Shown here: positions 24,428 through 34,193 of the stretch, piece by piece | Numbering within the stretch: the first letter of the stretch is position 1 | How the letters are laid out: each line of letters begins with the position of its first letter | Assembly (NCBI RefSeq): GCF_000473165.1 | Contig: NZ_KI421504.1 | Span: forward strand, 124,001-188,000 | DNA length: 64,000 nt | Source: Leisingera aquimarina DSM 24565 | GTDB taxonomy: Bacteria > Pseudomonadota > Alphaproteobacteria > Rhodobacterales > Rhodobacteraceae | Reading direction: 5' to 3' | The notes under the pieces: model-generated | What the model was told of the DNA's origin: nothing | Database searches by the model: none | What the model saw: only the letters and a program-made list of their open reading frames with translations | Made by a program: the position numbers and the translations under genes

Positions 24428-25378
24428 ATGCCCCTGCAAAGCACCGAAATCCTTGCCGCCACGGCAACCGGCATTGCCCGCGCCGCCGGACTGCTGCGGG
24501 AAGGCAAACTCGTCTCTTTCCCGACCGAGACGGTCTATGGCCTTGGCGCCGACGCCCGGCAGGGCGCGGCGGTGGCCGCAATCTATGAGGCCAAGGGCCG
24601 GCCCTCCTTCAACCCATTGATCGCGCATGTTCATTCGGCCGAGGCGGCACAGCGCTATGTTCAGTGGAACGATACGGCAGAGCTGCTGGCCGACGCCTTT
24701 TGGCCTGGCCCGCTGACCCTGGTGCTGCCGCTGCGTGCTGGCCACGGGATTTCGCCGCTGGTCACTGCCGGGCTGGAAACTTTGGGGGTGCGCGTACCGG
24801 CCCACCCCGCTGGCCAGGCATTGCTGCAGGCATTGGACGGCCCGGTGGCCGCTCCTTCCGCCAACCCATCCGGCAAGATCAGCCCGACCACGGCGGCCCA
24901 TGTGCAGGCAGGCTTGGACGGGCGCATTGCCGCGATCCTTGATGACGGCGCCTGCGGTGTTGGGCTGGAGTCAGCCATAGTCGGACTTGCCGGTTCCAAT
25001 CCGATGCTGCTGCGCCCCGGCGGGTTGGCCGCGGAAGAGATCGAGGCGGTGCTGGGCCGCAAACTGGCGGTGCGCGACGTGCAAGACCCGCTGACCGCCC
25101 CGGGCCAGCTGCTGTCCCATTACGCCCCGGGCGCGCCAGTCCGGCTGAACGCCGCCAAAGCAGAGGACGGAGAGTTGTATCTTGGTTTCGGCCCCGGCGG
25201 AGGCGATCTGAACCTCTCCGCCAACGCAGACCTGACTGAGGCCGCCGCCAATCTCTTTGGCCATCTGCACCGTCTGGACGCGCTTGGCCAACCCATCGCC
25301 GTTGCGCCGGTTCCAGAACAGGGACTGGGCGCCGCCATCAATGACCGTCTCCGCCGCGCCGCTGCGCCAAGGGATTAA
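24428..25378 (+). CDS. L-threonylcarbamoyladenylate synthase (Sua5)
   Basis: Makes threonylcarbamoyl-AMP from threonine, bicarbonate and ATP for the t6A37 modification of tRNA. It has 316 residues, so it is the long Sua5 type rather than the short TsaC type: an N-terminal YrdC domain (SFPTETVYGLGADA, KGRPSFNPLIAHV, APSANPSGKISPTTA) and a C-terminal Sua5 domain (SHYAPGAPVRLN onward). The ATG at 24428 is used because the YrdC domain begins soon after it. Confidence 0.94.
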   Translation: MPLQSTEILAATATGIARAAGLLREGKLVSFPTETVYGLGADARQGAAVAAIYEAKGRPSFNPLIAHVHSAEAAQRYVQWNDTAELLADAFWPGPLTLVLPLRAGHGISPLVTAGLETLGVRVPAHPAGQALLQALDGPVAAPSANPSGKISPTTAAHVQAGLDGRIAAILDDGACGVGLESAIVGLAGSNPMLLRPGGLAAEEIEAVLGRKLAVRDVQDPLTAPGQLLSHYAPGAPVRLNAAKAEDGELYLGFGPGGGDLNLSANADLTEAAANLFGHLHRLDALGQPIAVAPVPEQGLGAAINDRLRRAAAPRD

Positions 25379-25445
25379 GCCGCCTGGGCACCCGGCCGAA
25401 ACACTCCCGCCCGCTTGAGACAGCGCAGTGCATTTCATCCGGCGC

Positions 25446-26003
25446 TCATGCGTGGCCTGCACTGGCTGACAGTGTCAGCGGATCGACTCCGAGGGTTTTC
25501 AGCGATGCTTCCCACTTGCTGTCATCCGCCAGGCTGAAAACCAGATCCGGGCTGGCGTCGGCCGTCAGCCAGCCGTTCATCGCAATCTCGGCTTCCAGCT
25601 GACCCGGCCCCCAGCCGGCATAGCCCAGCAGCACCAGCAGCTGCTCCGGCCCCTGCCCCAATGCGATGTCTTCCAGAATATCCAAAGTTGCGGTCATTGA
25701 GAACCCGCCCGGCATCTTCAGCGAGCTCACGTCCGATTCGTAATCCGGCGTGTGCAGCACAAAGCCGCGCTGGGTCTCCACCGGGCCGCCGAACCGCACC
25801 GGCAATGCCGCAGCCGCGCTGCCCTCTTCGCCCAAGTCCAGCTGCTCCAGCAGATCCCCCAGCGCTACCCCGTCCGCAGGTTTGTTGACGATGAGCCCCA
25901 TCGCCCCTTCCTCGCCGTAGGAGCACAGGAAAACCACTGAATGCTCAAACCTCGGGTCGCCGATTCCGGGCATTGCAATCAAGAGCTTGCCAGTCAGATC
26001 CAT
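25446..26003 (-). CDS. YqgE/AlgH family protein (UPF0301)
   Basis: A 185-residue protein with the family pattern LTGKLLIAMPGIGDPRFEHS, GAMGLIVNKPA and RFGGPVETQRGFVLH. The start at 26003 gives the standard N-terminus. The family is widely conserved but its biochemical role is not established. It is convergent with Sua5 and divergent from the DsbD-N-like gene. Confidence 0.93.
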   Translation of the reverse strand: MDLTGKLLIAMPGIGDPRFEHSVVFLCSYGEEGAMGLIVNKPADGVALGDLLEQLDLGEEGSAAAALPVRFGGPVETQRGFVLHTPDYESDVSSLKMPGGFSMTATLDILEDIALGQGPEQLLVLLGYAGWGPGQLEAEIAMNGWLTADASPDLVFSLADDSKWEASLKTLGVDPLTLSASAGHA

Positions 26004-26183
26004 GAATTTCCGTCTTTCCTGCTGCCTCCCTCCACCATGACGCCCCCCCGGCCCGCACGCAAGGGGCGCAAAGGTTCGACCTGGTGAAGCCTCCGGCAAA
26101 ATTGCCGCAAACCTGCCATTACTCCAGAACAATGACCGGAACGTGACTTGGCAAACCCTGCTGCCAAGCGCATGTATCAGGGC

Positions 26184-27005
26184 ATGAGACTAATGCAGAA
26201 CATACCCGCTGCCGCCCTGGCGGCTTTGCTTGCCGTGACTGCGGGCACCCCGGCCTTTGCCGGAGCCGCTGATAGCGGGATCGTGCAGATTGAGGTGCTG
26301 GACGGCGGCATGACCCCGCGCGGCACCTATATGGGGGCGCTGCGGATCAAACTGCAGCCGGGCTGGAAGACCTATTGGCGCGCGCCTGGCGATGCCGGCA
26401 TTCCGCCCAGCTTTTCCTGGCGCGGGGCGCGCAATGTCGGCGGGCTGTCGATCACCTGGCCTGCGCCTGAGGTTTTTCAGACCTCCGGTTTTCGTACCAT
26501 CGGCTATCACGATCAGCTGGTGCTGCCAGTGGAAATCACCCCGGAAAAACCGGGCAAGCCGGTGCGCCTGAAGGGCCGGATGCAGCTGGGTGTCTGCAAG
26601 GATGTCTGCGTGCCGGCCGAGTTGAGCTTTGATCATCAGCTGGACAGCGGCGCTGGCCGCAACCCGGCGATTGCCGCCGCGTTGGCAAGCAGGCCCTGGA
26701 CGGCCAACGAAGCCGGTGTGCGCAGCGCCGCCTGCAGCCTGCGCCCGTCTGAATACGGGATGAAGGTCACCGCCCGGATTTCGATGCCATCCGCCGGCGG
26801 TGACGAGGTTGCGGTGATTGAATCCGGCAATCCCAAGCTGTACGCCGGTGAAACCAGCACCCGCCGCGAAGGCGGGCTGTTGGTGGCTGAGACCGAGTTC
26901 CTGCCTGCTGACGGCAACGCCTATGCCATAGATCGCTCGCAACTGCGGATCACGGTGCTCGGACAGAACCACGCGGTGGACATCCAGGGCTGCAGCGCCG
27001 GATGA
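26184..27005 (+). CDS. Exported DsbD N-terminal-like disulfide interchange protein
   Basis: About 273 residues from the ATG at 26184 (26172 and 26193 are alternatives). A signal peptide ending near TPAFAGA targets it to the periplasm. The body resembles the immunoglobulin-like alpha domain of DsbD: LQPGWKTYWRAPGDAGIPP, then the cysteine pair VCKDVCVPAELSF. No membrane domain of DsbD is attached. It probably accepts electrons from a CcdA-like protein for periplasmic thiol reduction. Its stop overlaps the Nudix gene by four bases. Confidence 0.82.
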   Translation: MRLMQNIPAAALAALLAVTAGTPAFAGAADSGIVQIEVLDGGMTPRGTYMGALRIKLQPGWKTYWRAPGDAGIPPSFSWRGARNVGGLSITWPAPEVFQTSGFRTIGYHDQLVLPVEITPEKPGKPVRLKGRMQLGVCKDVCVPAELSFDHQLDSGAGRNPAIAAALASRPWTANEAGVRSAACSLRPSEYGMKVTARISMPSAGGDEVAVIESGNPKLYAGETSTRREGGLLVAETEFLPADGNAYAIDRSQLRITVLGQNHAVDIQGCSAG

Positions 27006-27463
27006 GCACCGCCAATTGCTCTCAGCGTCCGGTCTTGGGCACAATTGCCGTGGTCTGCTGTCATTTGGACGGTCAGGATCAGGTGATCCTTGTGCAGCGC
27101 GGCAAGGAGCCGAATGCGGGCTGGTGGGGGTTTCCCGGCGGCCACGTGGAGATGGGCGAGACGGCCCTGCAGGCCGCCGCGCGAGAGTTGCAGGAGGAGA
27201 CCGGGGTTATTGCCCGGCCCTTGGAATACCTTACAAATGTGGATGCGATCTCCCGCAATGCGGCAGGCACGGCGCAGCGCCAGTATCTGCTGACCGTAGT
27301 CCTGTGCGAATACATCAGTGGCAAACCGGTGCCGGATGATGACGCCGAACAGGCCGAATGGGTCCCGATTGCAGAGATCGAAACCCGTGGCCTGCAACTG
27401 CTTGTACAGGTCGCGGATGTGGCCCGGCTGGCTCAGACCCGCTGGCGGGCGCTGAACCGGTAG
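27002..27463 (+). CDS. Nudix hydrolase
   Basis: A 153-residue hydrolase of nucleoside diphosphate derivatives. The Nudix box is complete, from GGHVEMGE through REL to QEETGV, which fits Gx5Ex7REUxEExGU with the metal-binding glutamates. It starts inside the stop of the DsbD-N-like gene (ATGA). Its last 31 bases overlap the end of the leftward RND gene tail to tail. The substrate is unknown; the size and GWWGFPGGH context suggest a housecleaning NUDIX. Confidence 0.92.
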   Translation: MSTANCSQRPVLGTIAVVCCHLDGQDQVILVQRGKEPNAGWWGFPGGHVEMGETALQAAARELQEETGVIARPLEYLTNVDAISRNAAGTAQRQYLLTVVLCEYISGKPVPDDDAEQAEWVPIAEIETRGLQLLVQVADVARLAQTRWRALNR

Positions 27464-30400
27464 GCGACGCCTCCGGCCAGATAGGCCAGCAGCGCCAGCA
27501 CCAAGGCACCGGAGATAAAGGCCAGCAGCCCGGCCCGTACCGGTTCCATCGCTGCCAGCGATGGCAGCATCCGAAGAAGCGGATGCAACGCACCCGTGGC
27601 CATCGCCCAACCCAGCGTCAGCACCAGCCAGCCAAGCTGTGCCAGGGATGTACCCAGCACCAGCCAGCGCAGCCCCCCGGCGCCGCGCCGCAAGGCCCGG
27701 CGCAGCGCGGTCATCGGACGTGACAGGTCCCGCTGCATTGCCACCAGCGCAGGCACCACCAGCAATACTAGGAACATGCCAAAGCCCAAGCCATAAACCA
27801 GCGTGATCACTGTTGGCTTCAGGAACTGCGCCTGCTGCGAGCGTTCAAACAGCAGGGGCGCCAGCCCCAGAACAGTTGTCATCGTGGTCAGCATCACCGG
27901 CCGCAGCCGGTCCGCCGCCGCATCAATGATCGACGGCACCAGCCCGCGGTCTTGCGCGTATTGGTCAATGGTCGTCACCAGCACGATGGAATCGTTGATG
28001 ATGATCCCGGTCATGCCCAGCAGCCCCACCACGGTGAACATGCTCAGCGGCACCTCCCACATGTAGTGCCCCCAAATCGTGCCGACGAGGCCAAAGGGAA
28101 TGATCGCCATCACCACCAGCGGCCGGGTCCAGCTGGCAAAAATCCAGGACAGCACCAGGTAGATACCGGTGAGGCACAGGATCAGCCCGGTGCCTGCCTC
28201 CTGCAGGAAGGTTTGCTCCTGTTCAGCCAGCCCGGACAGTGTCCATTCCACTTGCCGCTCGCTGGCGATCTTCGGCAGGATGTCCTCCTGCAACGCCTGC
28301 ATCACAGCTTCAGCCCGGGCGGGGTCGTCTTCGGAGATATCGCCCGAAACACTGATCACCCGGATGCCGTTTTCCCGCCGCACGGTGGAGAACCCGGTGC
28401 GCTGGGTGACCGAGACGATATCGGCCAGCGGCACATAGATCCCGCTTGGCGCCCGCATCAGCGTGCGCTCCAGGAAGTCGGCGGTCAGCTCATCTTCGGG
28501 CAGTTCCACCCGGATTTTGGCGCTGCGCGGCCCGTCCGGGTATGTCGCGGCCTCAATTCCATTCAGCCGCGCCCGCAATGCCTTTCCCAGGCTGCCAATG
28601 GTGAAGTTCAACGCCTGGCCTTGCGGGGTGAGGTCAAGGATCACCTCCTCTTTGTCGTAGGCCAGATTGTCCTCAACGGCGGAAACCTCAGGAAAGCGCA
28701 GCAGCGCGGTTTTCAGGTCTTCCGCGGCATCCTTCAGCACTTGCACGCCGGGGCCGGAGAATTGCACGTCCAGCGCGTCGCCGCCCGGACCCGACCGCCA
28801 GCTGCGGAAAGAGACCGTCTCGACCATAGGATGCCGCGCCACCCGTTCCTGCAGCTCGGCCACAAAGGCAAAGCTGGAGTAAGGGCGCAGGTCGGCGTCG
28901 ATCAATTCAATCGAAATCCCGCCCAAAAGGTCCCTATCCTTGGCCTCGACACCGCCCAGTCCACGGCCGGCATTGCCGCCCACCTCGGCCATGACGAAAT
29001 CCAGCGGGTTGCGGCCAAAGCGGGTGGCATACTCCGCGCCCAGCGTCTCGGTGGCGCGCTGCATTTCCTGCATCATCGCCAGGGTGTCATCCCGGCTGGC
29101 GCCCTCCACCATGGCGAAATTGCCGGTCACGGAGCCGCGTTCAGGCGCGTTGAAAAAGCGCCACTTCACTTCGCCGTTGATGAACAGCGCCGCCTGGCTA
29201 GCCAGAACTACCAACGCGCCTGCCAGCACCGCATAGCGGGCCTGAACCACAAGCCCCATGAACGGGCGGAAAGCATGGTCGCGCAGCCAGCGGAAGCCGC
29301 GGTTCACCATCCGGTTCGGCCAGTCATACCAATGCCGCGCCTGGGCATGGGTCAGCGCATGGGCCAGGTGGTTAGGCAGGATCAGAAAACATTCCACCAG
29401 CGAGGCCGCCAGTACCGCAATCACGGTGAAAGGAATATCGCGGATCAGCTCGCCAAAGTGCCCGCCCACCAAGGTCAGGCCAAAGAAGGCGATGATGGTG
29501 GTCAGCGTTGCCGCAAAAACCGGCATTGCCATCCGCCGGGCCGCATTTTCGGCGGCCTGCACCGGGTTTTCACCCAGCCGCCGCACCCTGAAATCGGCGT
29601 GCTCGCCCACCACAATTGCATCATCCACCACGATGCCCAGAGTGATGATCAGGCCAAACAGGCTGACCATATTGATGGTGATCCCGGCGGCATACATCAG
29701 CGCCACGGCGGCAAACATCGAGGCCGGAATGCCCATTGCCACCCAGAAGGCAATGCGGGTGTTGAGGAACAGGAACAACAAGCACAGCACCAGGGCAAGC
29801 CCCATCAAGCCATTGTCGATCAGAATATCCAGGCGGTCGGTGATGCGTCCCGCGCGGGTGCGGATCAGTTGTGCTGTCACCCCCTGCGGCAGGCTGGCCT
29901 GCATTTCGGCCACCACCTCCTGCACCTGATGCTGCAGGCGGATCGCGTTGCCCTGGTCCGAGCGGTCCACCCGGATCGACATTGCCGGGTTGTCATCCAC
30001 AAAATACGAGCGGTTGCGGTCCACCCCCTCGACCCGCACCTGTGCGACGTCGGCAATGGTCAGCACCGAGCCGTCGGCATTGGTGCGCAGAACAATGGCT
30101 TCCAGCTCATCGGGCTTGCGTTTCTCGCTGCCGGTGCGCACCCGCGCGTTGGCGCCGCTGACATCGCCTGCCGGATCGGCATCGACCTCTGCCGCAATCA
30201 CCTCGGCAACTTCGCGCATGGTGATGTCATGTGTCATCAGCTTGGCAGTGGGCACTTCAACGATTGTCTCAGGTGCAGCCACGCCGCGGATAGTGGTCCG
30301 GGTGACGCCCGCCTCAAACAACCGGATCACCAGCTCATCCGCAAACAGACCCAGCTGCCCGGCGGCCACCGGGCCAGAGATCACAACGTCGGTCACCCGG

Positions 30401-30828
30401 TCGCGCCAGGCGCCGCGGCGCACTTCCGGTTCCTCCGCCTCCTCCGGCAAAGTGGTGATACCATCGACCGCCGCCTGCACATCATCCGTCGCCTGCCCCA
30501 TGTCCGAGCCCGGCTCAAACTCCAGCGTCAGAGTTGCCCGCCCCTCGCGCGAGGTTGATGATGTCTCCTCCACCCCGTCCACCGCCAGCAGCGCAGGTTC
30601 CAGAACCTGCACGATGGCACTGTCCACATCCTCGGGGCCTGCGCCCTCCCATTCGACCGTGACCGTGACGCGCTCGACAATCACATCCGGGAAGAACTGC
30701 GCCCGCATGTTGGGCATCGCTGCCGCGCCCAGCACCAGCATGATCACCAGCAGAAGGTTCGCGGCGGTGCGGTGGCGGGTGAAATAACTGAACAGCCCGC
30801 GGGCCGGCCGGGGGAGCTTACGGACCAT
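27433..30828 (-). CDS. RND efflux transporter, inner-membrane permease
   Basis: A 1131-residue AcrB-type pump with twelve predicted membrane segments: one near the N-terminus (ANLLLVIMLVLGAAAMPNM), five in the middle around residues 350-550, and six near the end, with two large periplasmic domains between. The proton-relay region reads GIVVDDAIVVGEHADF. The adaptor gene lies five bases upstream, so the two make an efflux system; no outer-membrane channel is encoded here, and a TolC elsewhere is likely. The substrate is not predictable. The C-terminus has a further hydrophobic tail. Confidence 0.94.
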   Translation of the reverse strand: MVRKLPRPARGLFSYFTRHRTAANLLLVIMLVLGAAAMPNMRAQFFPDVIVERVTVTVEWEGAGPEDVDSAIVQVLEPALLAVDGVEETSSTSREGRATLTLEFEPGSDMGQATDDVQAAVDGITTLPEEAEEPEVRRGAWRDRVTDVVISGPVAAGQLGLFADELVIRLFEAGVTRTTIRGVAAPETIVEVPTAKLMTHDITMREVAEVIAAEVDADPAGDVSGANARVRTGSEKRKPDELEAIVLRTNADGSVLTIADVAQVRVEGVDRNRSYFVDDNPAMSIRVDRSDQGNAIRLQHQVQEVVAEMQASLPQGVTAQLIRTRAGRITDRLDILIDNGLMGLALVLCLLFLFLNTRIAFWVAMGIPASMFAAVALMYAAGITINMVSLFGLIITLGIVVDDAIVVGEHADFRVRRLGENPVQAAENAARRMAMPVFAATLTTIIAFFGLTLVGGHFGELIRDIPFTVIAVLAASLVECFLILPNHLAHALTHAQARHWYDWPNRMVNRGFRWLRDHAFRPFMGLVVQARYAVLAGALVVLASQAALFINGEVKWRFFNAPERGSVTGNFAMVEGASRDDTLAMMQEMQRATETLGAEYATRFGRNPLDFVMAEVGGNAGRGLGGVEAKDRDLLGGISIELIDADLRPYSSFAFVAELQERVARHPMVETVSFRSWRSGPGGDALDVQFSGPGVQVLKDAAEDLKTALLRFPEVSAVEDNLAYDKEEVILDLTPQGQALNFTIGSLGKALRARLNGIEAATYPDGPRSAKIRVELPEDELTADFLERTLMRAPSGIYVPLADIVSVTQRTGFSTVRRENGIRVISVSGDISEDDPARAEAVMQALQEDILPKIASERQVEWTLSGLAEQEQTFLQEAGTGLILCLTGIYLVLSWIFASWTRPLVVMAIIPFGLVGTIWGHYMWEVPLSMFTVVGLLGMTGIIINDSIVLVTTIDQYAQDRGLVPSIIDAAADRLRPVMLTTMTTVLGLAPLLFERSQQAQFLKPTVITLVYGLGFGMFLVLLVVPALVAMQRDLSRPMTALRRALRRGAGGLRWLVLGTSLAQLGWLVLTLGWAMATGALHPLLRMLPSLAAMEPVRAGLLAFISGALVLALLAYLAGGVAYRFSARQRV

Positions 30829-30833
30829 GACGC

Positions 30834-32288
30834 TCAGCCTCCGATCCGGGATTCGATCCGGTTGACCAATTGCGCGGGCACCCGCGCCTCAGCCAGCTGC
30901 TGCAGCATCTGCTCCTTCAATCCGGACGGCATCACACTGCTGCCCTCGACAAAAGCAACCAGCCGTGCCCGTCGCTCATCGCTCAGCTCAATCAGTTCTT
31001 GCAGGGCCTGCGCTGCGGCGCCCCGGCGCAGCGGGCGCACCTTGATGCCCGCGCCCAGCAGCGGCGTGCGGCCAGTGACGATCTCTCGCCCCTCCAGCCC
31101 CGAACCGCGGATCAGAACGTCATCGCCCTGACGGCGCACCAGTTCAACTGGCAACGCCTCCAGCCTGTCCTCAGGGCCCAGCACCAGGACAGAGCCATCC
31201 GTGCCCAGCGCCGAACCCGGGACACGGGCCACGGCCCTGACTTCCGGCTCGGTTACCTTGACGGTGACAAAATCGCCAGGTTCGAACCCCGGCGCGGCCT
31301 CCAGCCGGGCATAGATCAGCCGTCCCGTCTGACCATCGCCAGCCGCCCCGCTGGCACGGGAGATCTGCCCGGCGGCACTCAGATCCGCGCCGGCCGCATC
31401 GAGCGAGACCCGCACCGGCGCACGCAGCAGACGGCCCTCGGCGTCCAACAGCCGGGCGTATTGCGCGGTGGACACCCGGAACGCCGCCTCCAGAAGATCC
31501 GGGTCAACCAGATCCGCCAGTTTTTCGTTGGCCGAGACCAGCCGCCCCTGCACCAGGCTCACTGCCTGCAAGGTCCCGTCAAAACCCGCCATGATCGTGG
31601 TATCGTCCAGCTCACGCCGCGCTTCGTCCAATGCGATTTGCGCCCTGGCCACGCGGGTGGCAGCCTGATCCACGCGTGCCTCGGCCTGGCTTACGGCCTG
31701 GCGGCGCGAGATCACCGCCTGGCGCGCCTGCACCGCTGCAAGCTCCGCTGTCTCCACCGTTGCGGCGGTACCGACACCGCGCTGCCGCAGATCCACTTGC
31801 CGCTGAAAGGCCCGTTCGCGCAGCTGCGCCTGGTCCTGAGTGGCCTGCAATTCGTCCTGTGCGAGGATCAGCGCCCGGCCGGCATCGCGTTCCTCGGCGC
31901 GGGCATCCATCATGTCGGCCTCGGCCCGGTCCAGCGCGGCCTGCGCATCCGCCGGATCAATCTGCACCAGCACCTCACCGGCACGGACCGCGCCGCCGTC
32001 CTCGAACCCCTCAGAGAGTTGCACCACCCGGCCTGCCACAGCTGTGCGCAGCTCCAGCGTGCGGCGGCTTTCCACCCGGCCAAAGGCCGTCAGCTCAGGC
32101 GCTACGGTCTGCAGATCAGCTGTCACCACGTTGACCGCAAACACCCGCTCACGCACTGGCGGTGTCTTTTTCTCTGCATTCAGCTGCGCATCAATCGCAC
32201 TGAAAATCAGTTGCCCGGCATAAAGCAGCAGCGCCACCGTTATGGCCGCCAGGAACACCCCGGTCACACTCTGACGCAAAAAGCGCAT
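30834..32288 (-). CDS. RND efflux periplasmic adaptor (membrane fusion protein)
   Basis: A 484-residue HlyD/AcrA-type adaptor starting MRFLRQSVTGVFLAAITVAL, an N-terminal anchor. A lipoyl-like domain (LELRTAVAGRVVQLSEGFED), a long helical hairpin of about 110 residues, then beta-barrel domains follow. The ATG at 32288 has GAAGGGAG upstream; an upstream start at 32387 is not favoured. It precedes the RND permease by five bases. Confidence 0.92.
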   Translation of the reverse strand: MRFLRQSVTGVFLAAITVALLLYAGQLIFSAIDAQLNAEKKTPPVRERVFAVNVVTADLQTVAPELTAFGRVESRRTLELRTAVAGRVVQLSEGFEDGGAVRAGEVLVQIDPADAQAALDRAEADMMDARAEERDAGRALILAQDELQATQDQAQLRERAFQRQVDLRQRGVGTAATVETAELAAVQARQAVISRRQAVSQAEARVDQAATRVARAQIALDEARRELDDTTIMAGFDGTLQAVSLVQGRLVSANEKLADLVDPDLLEAAFRVSTAQYARLLDAEGRLLRAPVRVSLDAAGADLSAAGQISRASGAAGDGQTGRLIYARLEAAPGFEPGDFVTVKVTEPEVRAVARVPGSALGTDGSVLVLGPEDRLEALPVELVRRQGDDVLIRGSGLEGREIVTGRTPLLGAGIKVRPLRRGAAAQALQELIELSDERRARLVAFVEGSSVMPSGLKEQMLQQLAEARVPAQLVNRIESRIGG

Positions 32289-32416
32289 GTCTCTCCCTTC
32301 CGGTGGCGGACGCTGCCGGGACCGCCCTTGCGGCCGGCCAAGGCGCAAATGCCTTGTGCCCGCTTGGGAATATACGATTTTCCGCACGGGTTTACGAGGT
32401 TACACGCCGCGCAGGG

Positions 32417-32960
32417 TTACTTCCGGCGCAGATGTTCCTCCAATCTGGGCATGATTTCCACGAAATTGCAGGGCCGGTGGCGGTAATCAAGCTGTTTTGA
32501 CAGGATTTCATCCCAGCCGTCCTTGCAGGCGCCGGGGCTGCCGGGCAGCGCAAACAGATAGGTGCCGCGCGCCACCCCCGCCGGTGGCGCGCGACTGCAC
32601 CGCGCTGGTGCCGATCTTCTGCATCGAGACCAGGGTGAAGACGGTGCCAAAGGCCTCGATCTCTTTCTCGTAGACATCCCGGTGCGCTTCCACCGTGACA
32701 TCGCGCCCGGTCAGCCCCGTGCCGCCGGTTGAAATCACCACATCCACCTCCCGGTTGGCGATCCAGGCGCGTAGCTGTGCGGCAATTTCGGCGCGTTCGT
32801 CGGGAATGATCTTGCGGTCGGCAAGAGTGTGGCCTGCGTCCCGCAGCCGGTCCACCAGAATCTGGCCGGAGCGGTCATCCTCCATTTTGCGGCTGTCCGA
32901 CACCGTCAGCACCGCAATGCGGACCGGGATGAATTCCATGCTTTCGTCAATCCGGGACAT
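32417..32960 (-). pseudogene. moaB: moaB, molybdopterin adenylyltransferase, frameshifted as given
   Basis: MoaB-type proteins adenylate molybdopterin before molybdenum insertion. The start is MSRIDESMEFIPVRIAVLTV at 32960, with GGAGAGGG upstream, and the active-site [14 protein letters not shown] is intact. Reading then leaves frame just after SAVQSRAT: the expected continuation [20 protein letters not shown] lies in another frame. The length, 544 bases, is 3n+1, so one base is inserted, in the loop 32577-32582 of a perfect 11-bp GC hairpin. Without it the protein would have 180 residues. It may be a real mutation or an error. Confidence 0.8.
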
Positions 32961-32961
32961 T

Positions 32962-33582
32962 TCACGCCCTCTCCATAATCGCCAGCCGCACGGCCAGCCC
33001 TGCAAAAATTCCGGCCGATACCCGGCCGAGCCAGCGCGCAAACACCGGCGAGCCGGTCAGCTGCTGCCCGGCCTGGCCGGCAAAAACGCCAATCAGCCCG
33101 TTGATGAAAAAACCGCCGGCGGCCAGGATCAACCCGAAGACCAGGAACTGCACCAGCACCGGGCCTGCTTCGGGTCTCACGAATTGCGGCACAAAGGCCA
33201 GCACAAACAGGATCACCTTAGGATTGGTCAGATTGACCAGCAGCCCGCTGCGAAAAGCGCCGGCTCCGCGCCGCGGTGGCAGCCCCTCCGCCGCCAGCCC
33301 CCCGTGCAAGGCGCCCCAGGCCAGATACAGCAGATAGACCACACCCGCCCAGCGGATCAGATCAAACAGCGCAGGCATCGCGGAAACCACCGCCCCCAGC
33401 CCCAGCCCGGCCAGGGACACATGCACCATGCTGCCCGCAGAAATCCCGGCACTTGCCGCCACTGCCGCTCTGCGGCCCGAGCGCAGCCCCTGGCCAAGAC
33501 AGAACATCATGTCCGCACCCGGAGTCAGGTTCAGCGCCAGCGCTGCCGGGATGAAAGCGAGCAAAGTTACCGCATCGATCAT
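32962..33582 (-). CDS. LysE/RhtB-family amino acid exporter
   Basis: A 206-residue membrane protein with about six segments. The family start is seen: LLAFIPAALALNLTPGADMM, followed by GLRSGRRAAVAASAGISAG and the conserved NPKVILF. The family exports amino acids or homoserine lactones, but the substrate here is unknown. Its start overlaps the phosphoesterase stop by four bases and its stop is one base from moaB, so all three are in one operon. Confidence 0.92.
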   Translation of the reverse strand: MIDAVTLLAFIPAALALNLTPGADMMFCLGQGLRSGRRAAVAASAGISAGSMVHVSLAGLGLGAVVSAMPALFDLIRWAGVVYLLYLAWGALHGGLAAEGLPPRRGAGAFRSGLLVNLTNPKVILFVLAFVPQFVRPEAGPVLVQFLVFGLILAAGGFFINGLIGVFAGQAGQQLTGSPVFARWLGRVSAGIFAGLAVRLAIMERA

Positions 33583-34178
33583 GGCTTCACCTCAAACCAG
33601 CTCACCGAAGGACCCAGGTTGGCCGCCTGCGTCCTGCCTATGCTGCCGCGACAGCCCCAGCAATCATGCACATGGCCGCAGAGCAGCAGTTGCGGCTGGA
33701 TCCGCTCCACCGCGGCCCTGACCGCCGTGGAGCCGACGGACAGCCCGCCCGAAGTTACATCCCCCAATCCCTTGGGCGGTGAATGGGAGATCAGAATATC
33801 CGCGTGATCACAGGCAGCCAGCATCGCTGCCGCCTGAACTTCGCTTAGGTCGCAAGACCAACTGCCAAAAGGTGTTTGCGGCACGCCATAGCCCAGGCCG
33901 AACAGACGCAGGCCCTCAAAATCAATTCCCTCTCCATGCAGCACTGTTGTGCCGGGAAACCCCGCAGCACGCAACTCACCAGCGCTTTCACCATTGCCGG
34001 GCACTGCCACCATCGGCGCCTTCAACCCAGCCAGCATCGCCACAGCCCGGTCCAGTCCCAGGCGCATATTGCAAAAATCACCTGCACCAATCACCAGATC
34101 AGCACCTGCGCTGGCAGCCACGATTTCCACCGCGTGGCTGCTTGAAAGATGCAGATCTGAAAATGCGAGAATCTTCAC
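33579..34178 (-). CDS. Calcineurin-like metallophosphoesterase
   Basis: A 199-residue enzyme with the metal-binding motifs in order: MKILAFSDLHLS, IGAGDFCN, VPGNGES, ISHSPPKG and LLCGHVHD. The usual GNHE motif reads GNGE, so the histidine that usually assists catalysis is absent; relatives with GNNE are known to me from this group. It lies between the uracil-DNA glycosylase gene and the LysE gene, with a four-base overlap to the latter. Confidence 0.85.
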   Translation of the reverse strand: MKILAFSDLHLSSSHAVEIVAASAGADLVIGAGDFCNMRLGLDRAVAMLAGLKAPMVAVPGNGESAGELRAAGFPGTTVLHGEGIDFEGLRLFGLGYGVPQTPFGSWSCDLSEVQAAAMLAACDHADILISHSPPKGLGDVTSGGLSVGSTAVRAAVERIQPQLLLCGHVHDCWGCRGSIGRTQAANLGPSVSWFEVKP

Positions 34179-34193
34179 GAGACTCCTCCTCCG

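Noticed and set aside
27952-30558. A frame of 868 codons opposite the RND permease
   Set aside because: It is the result of high GC on the opposite strand; the RND protein on the minus strand is complete and recognisable.
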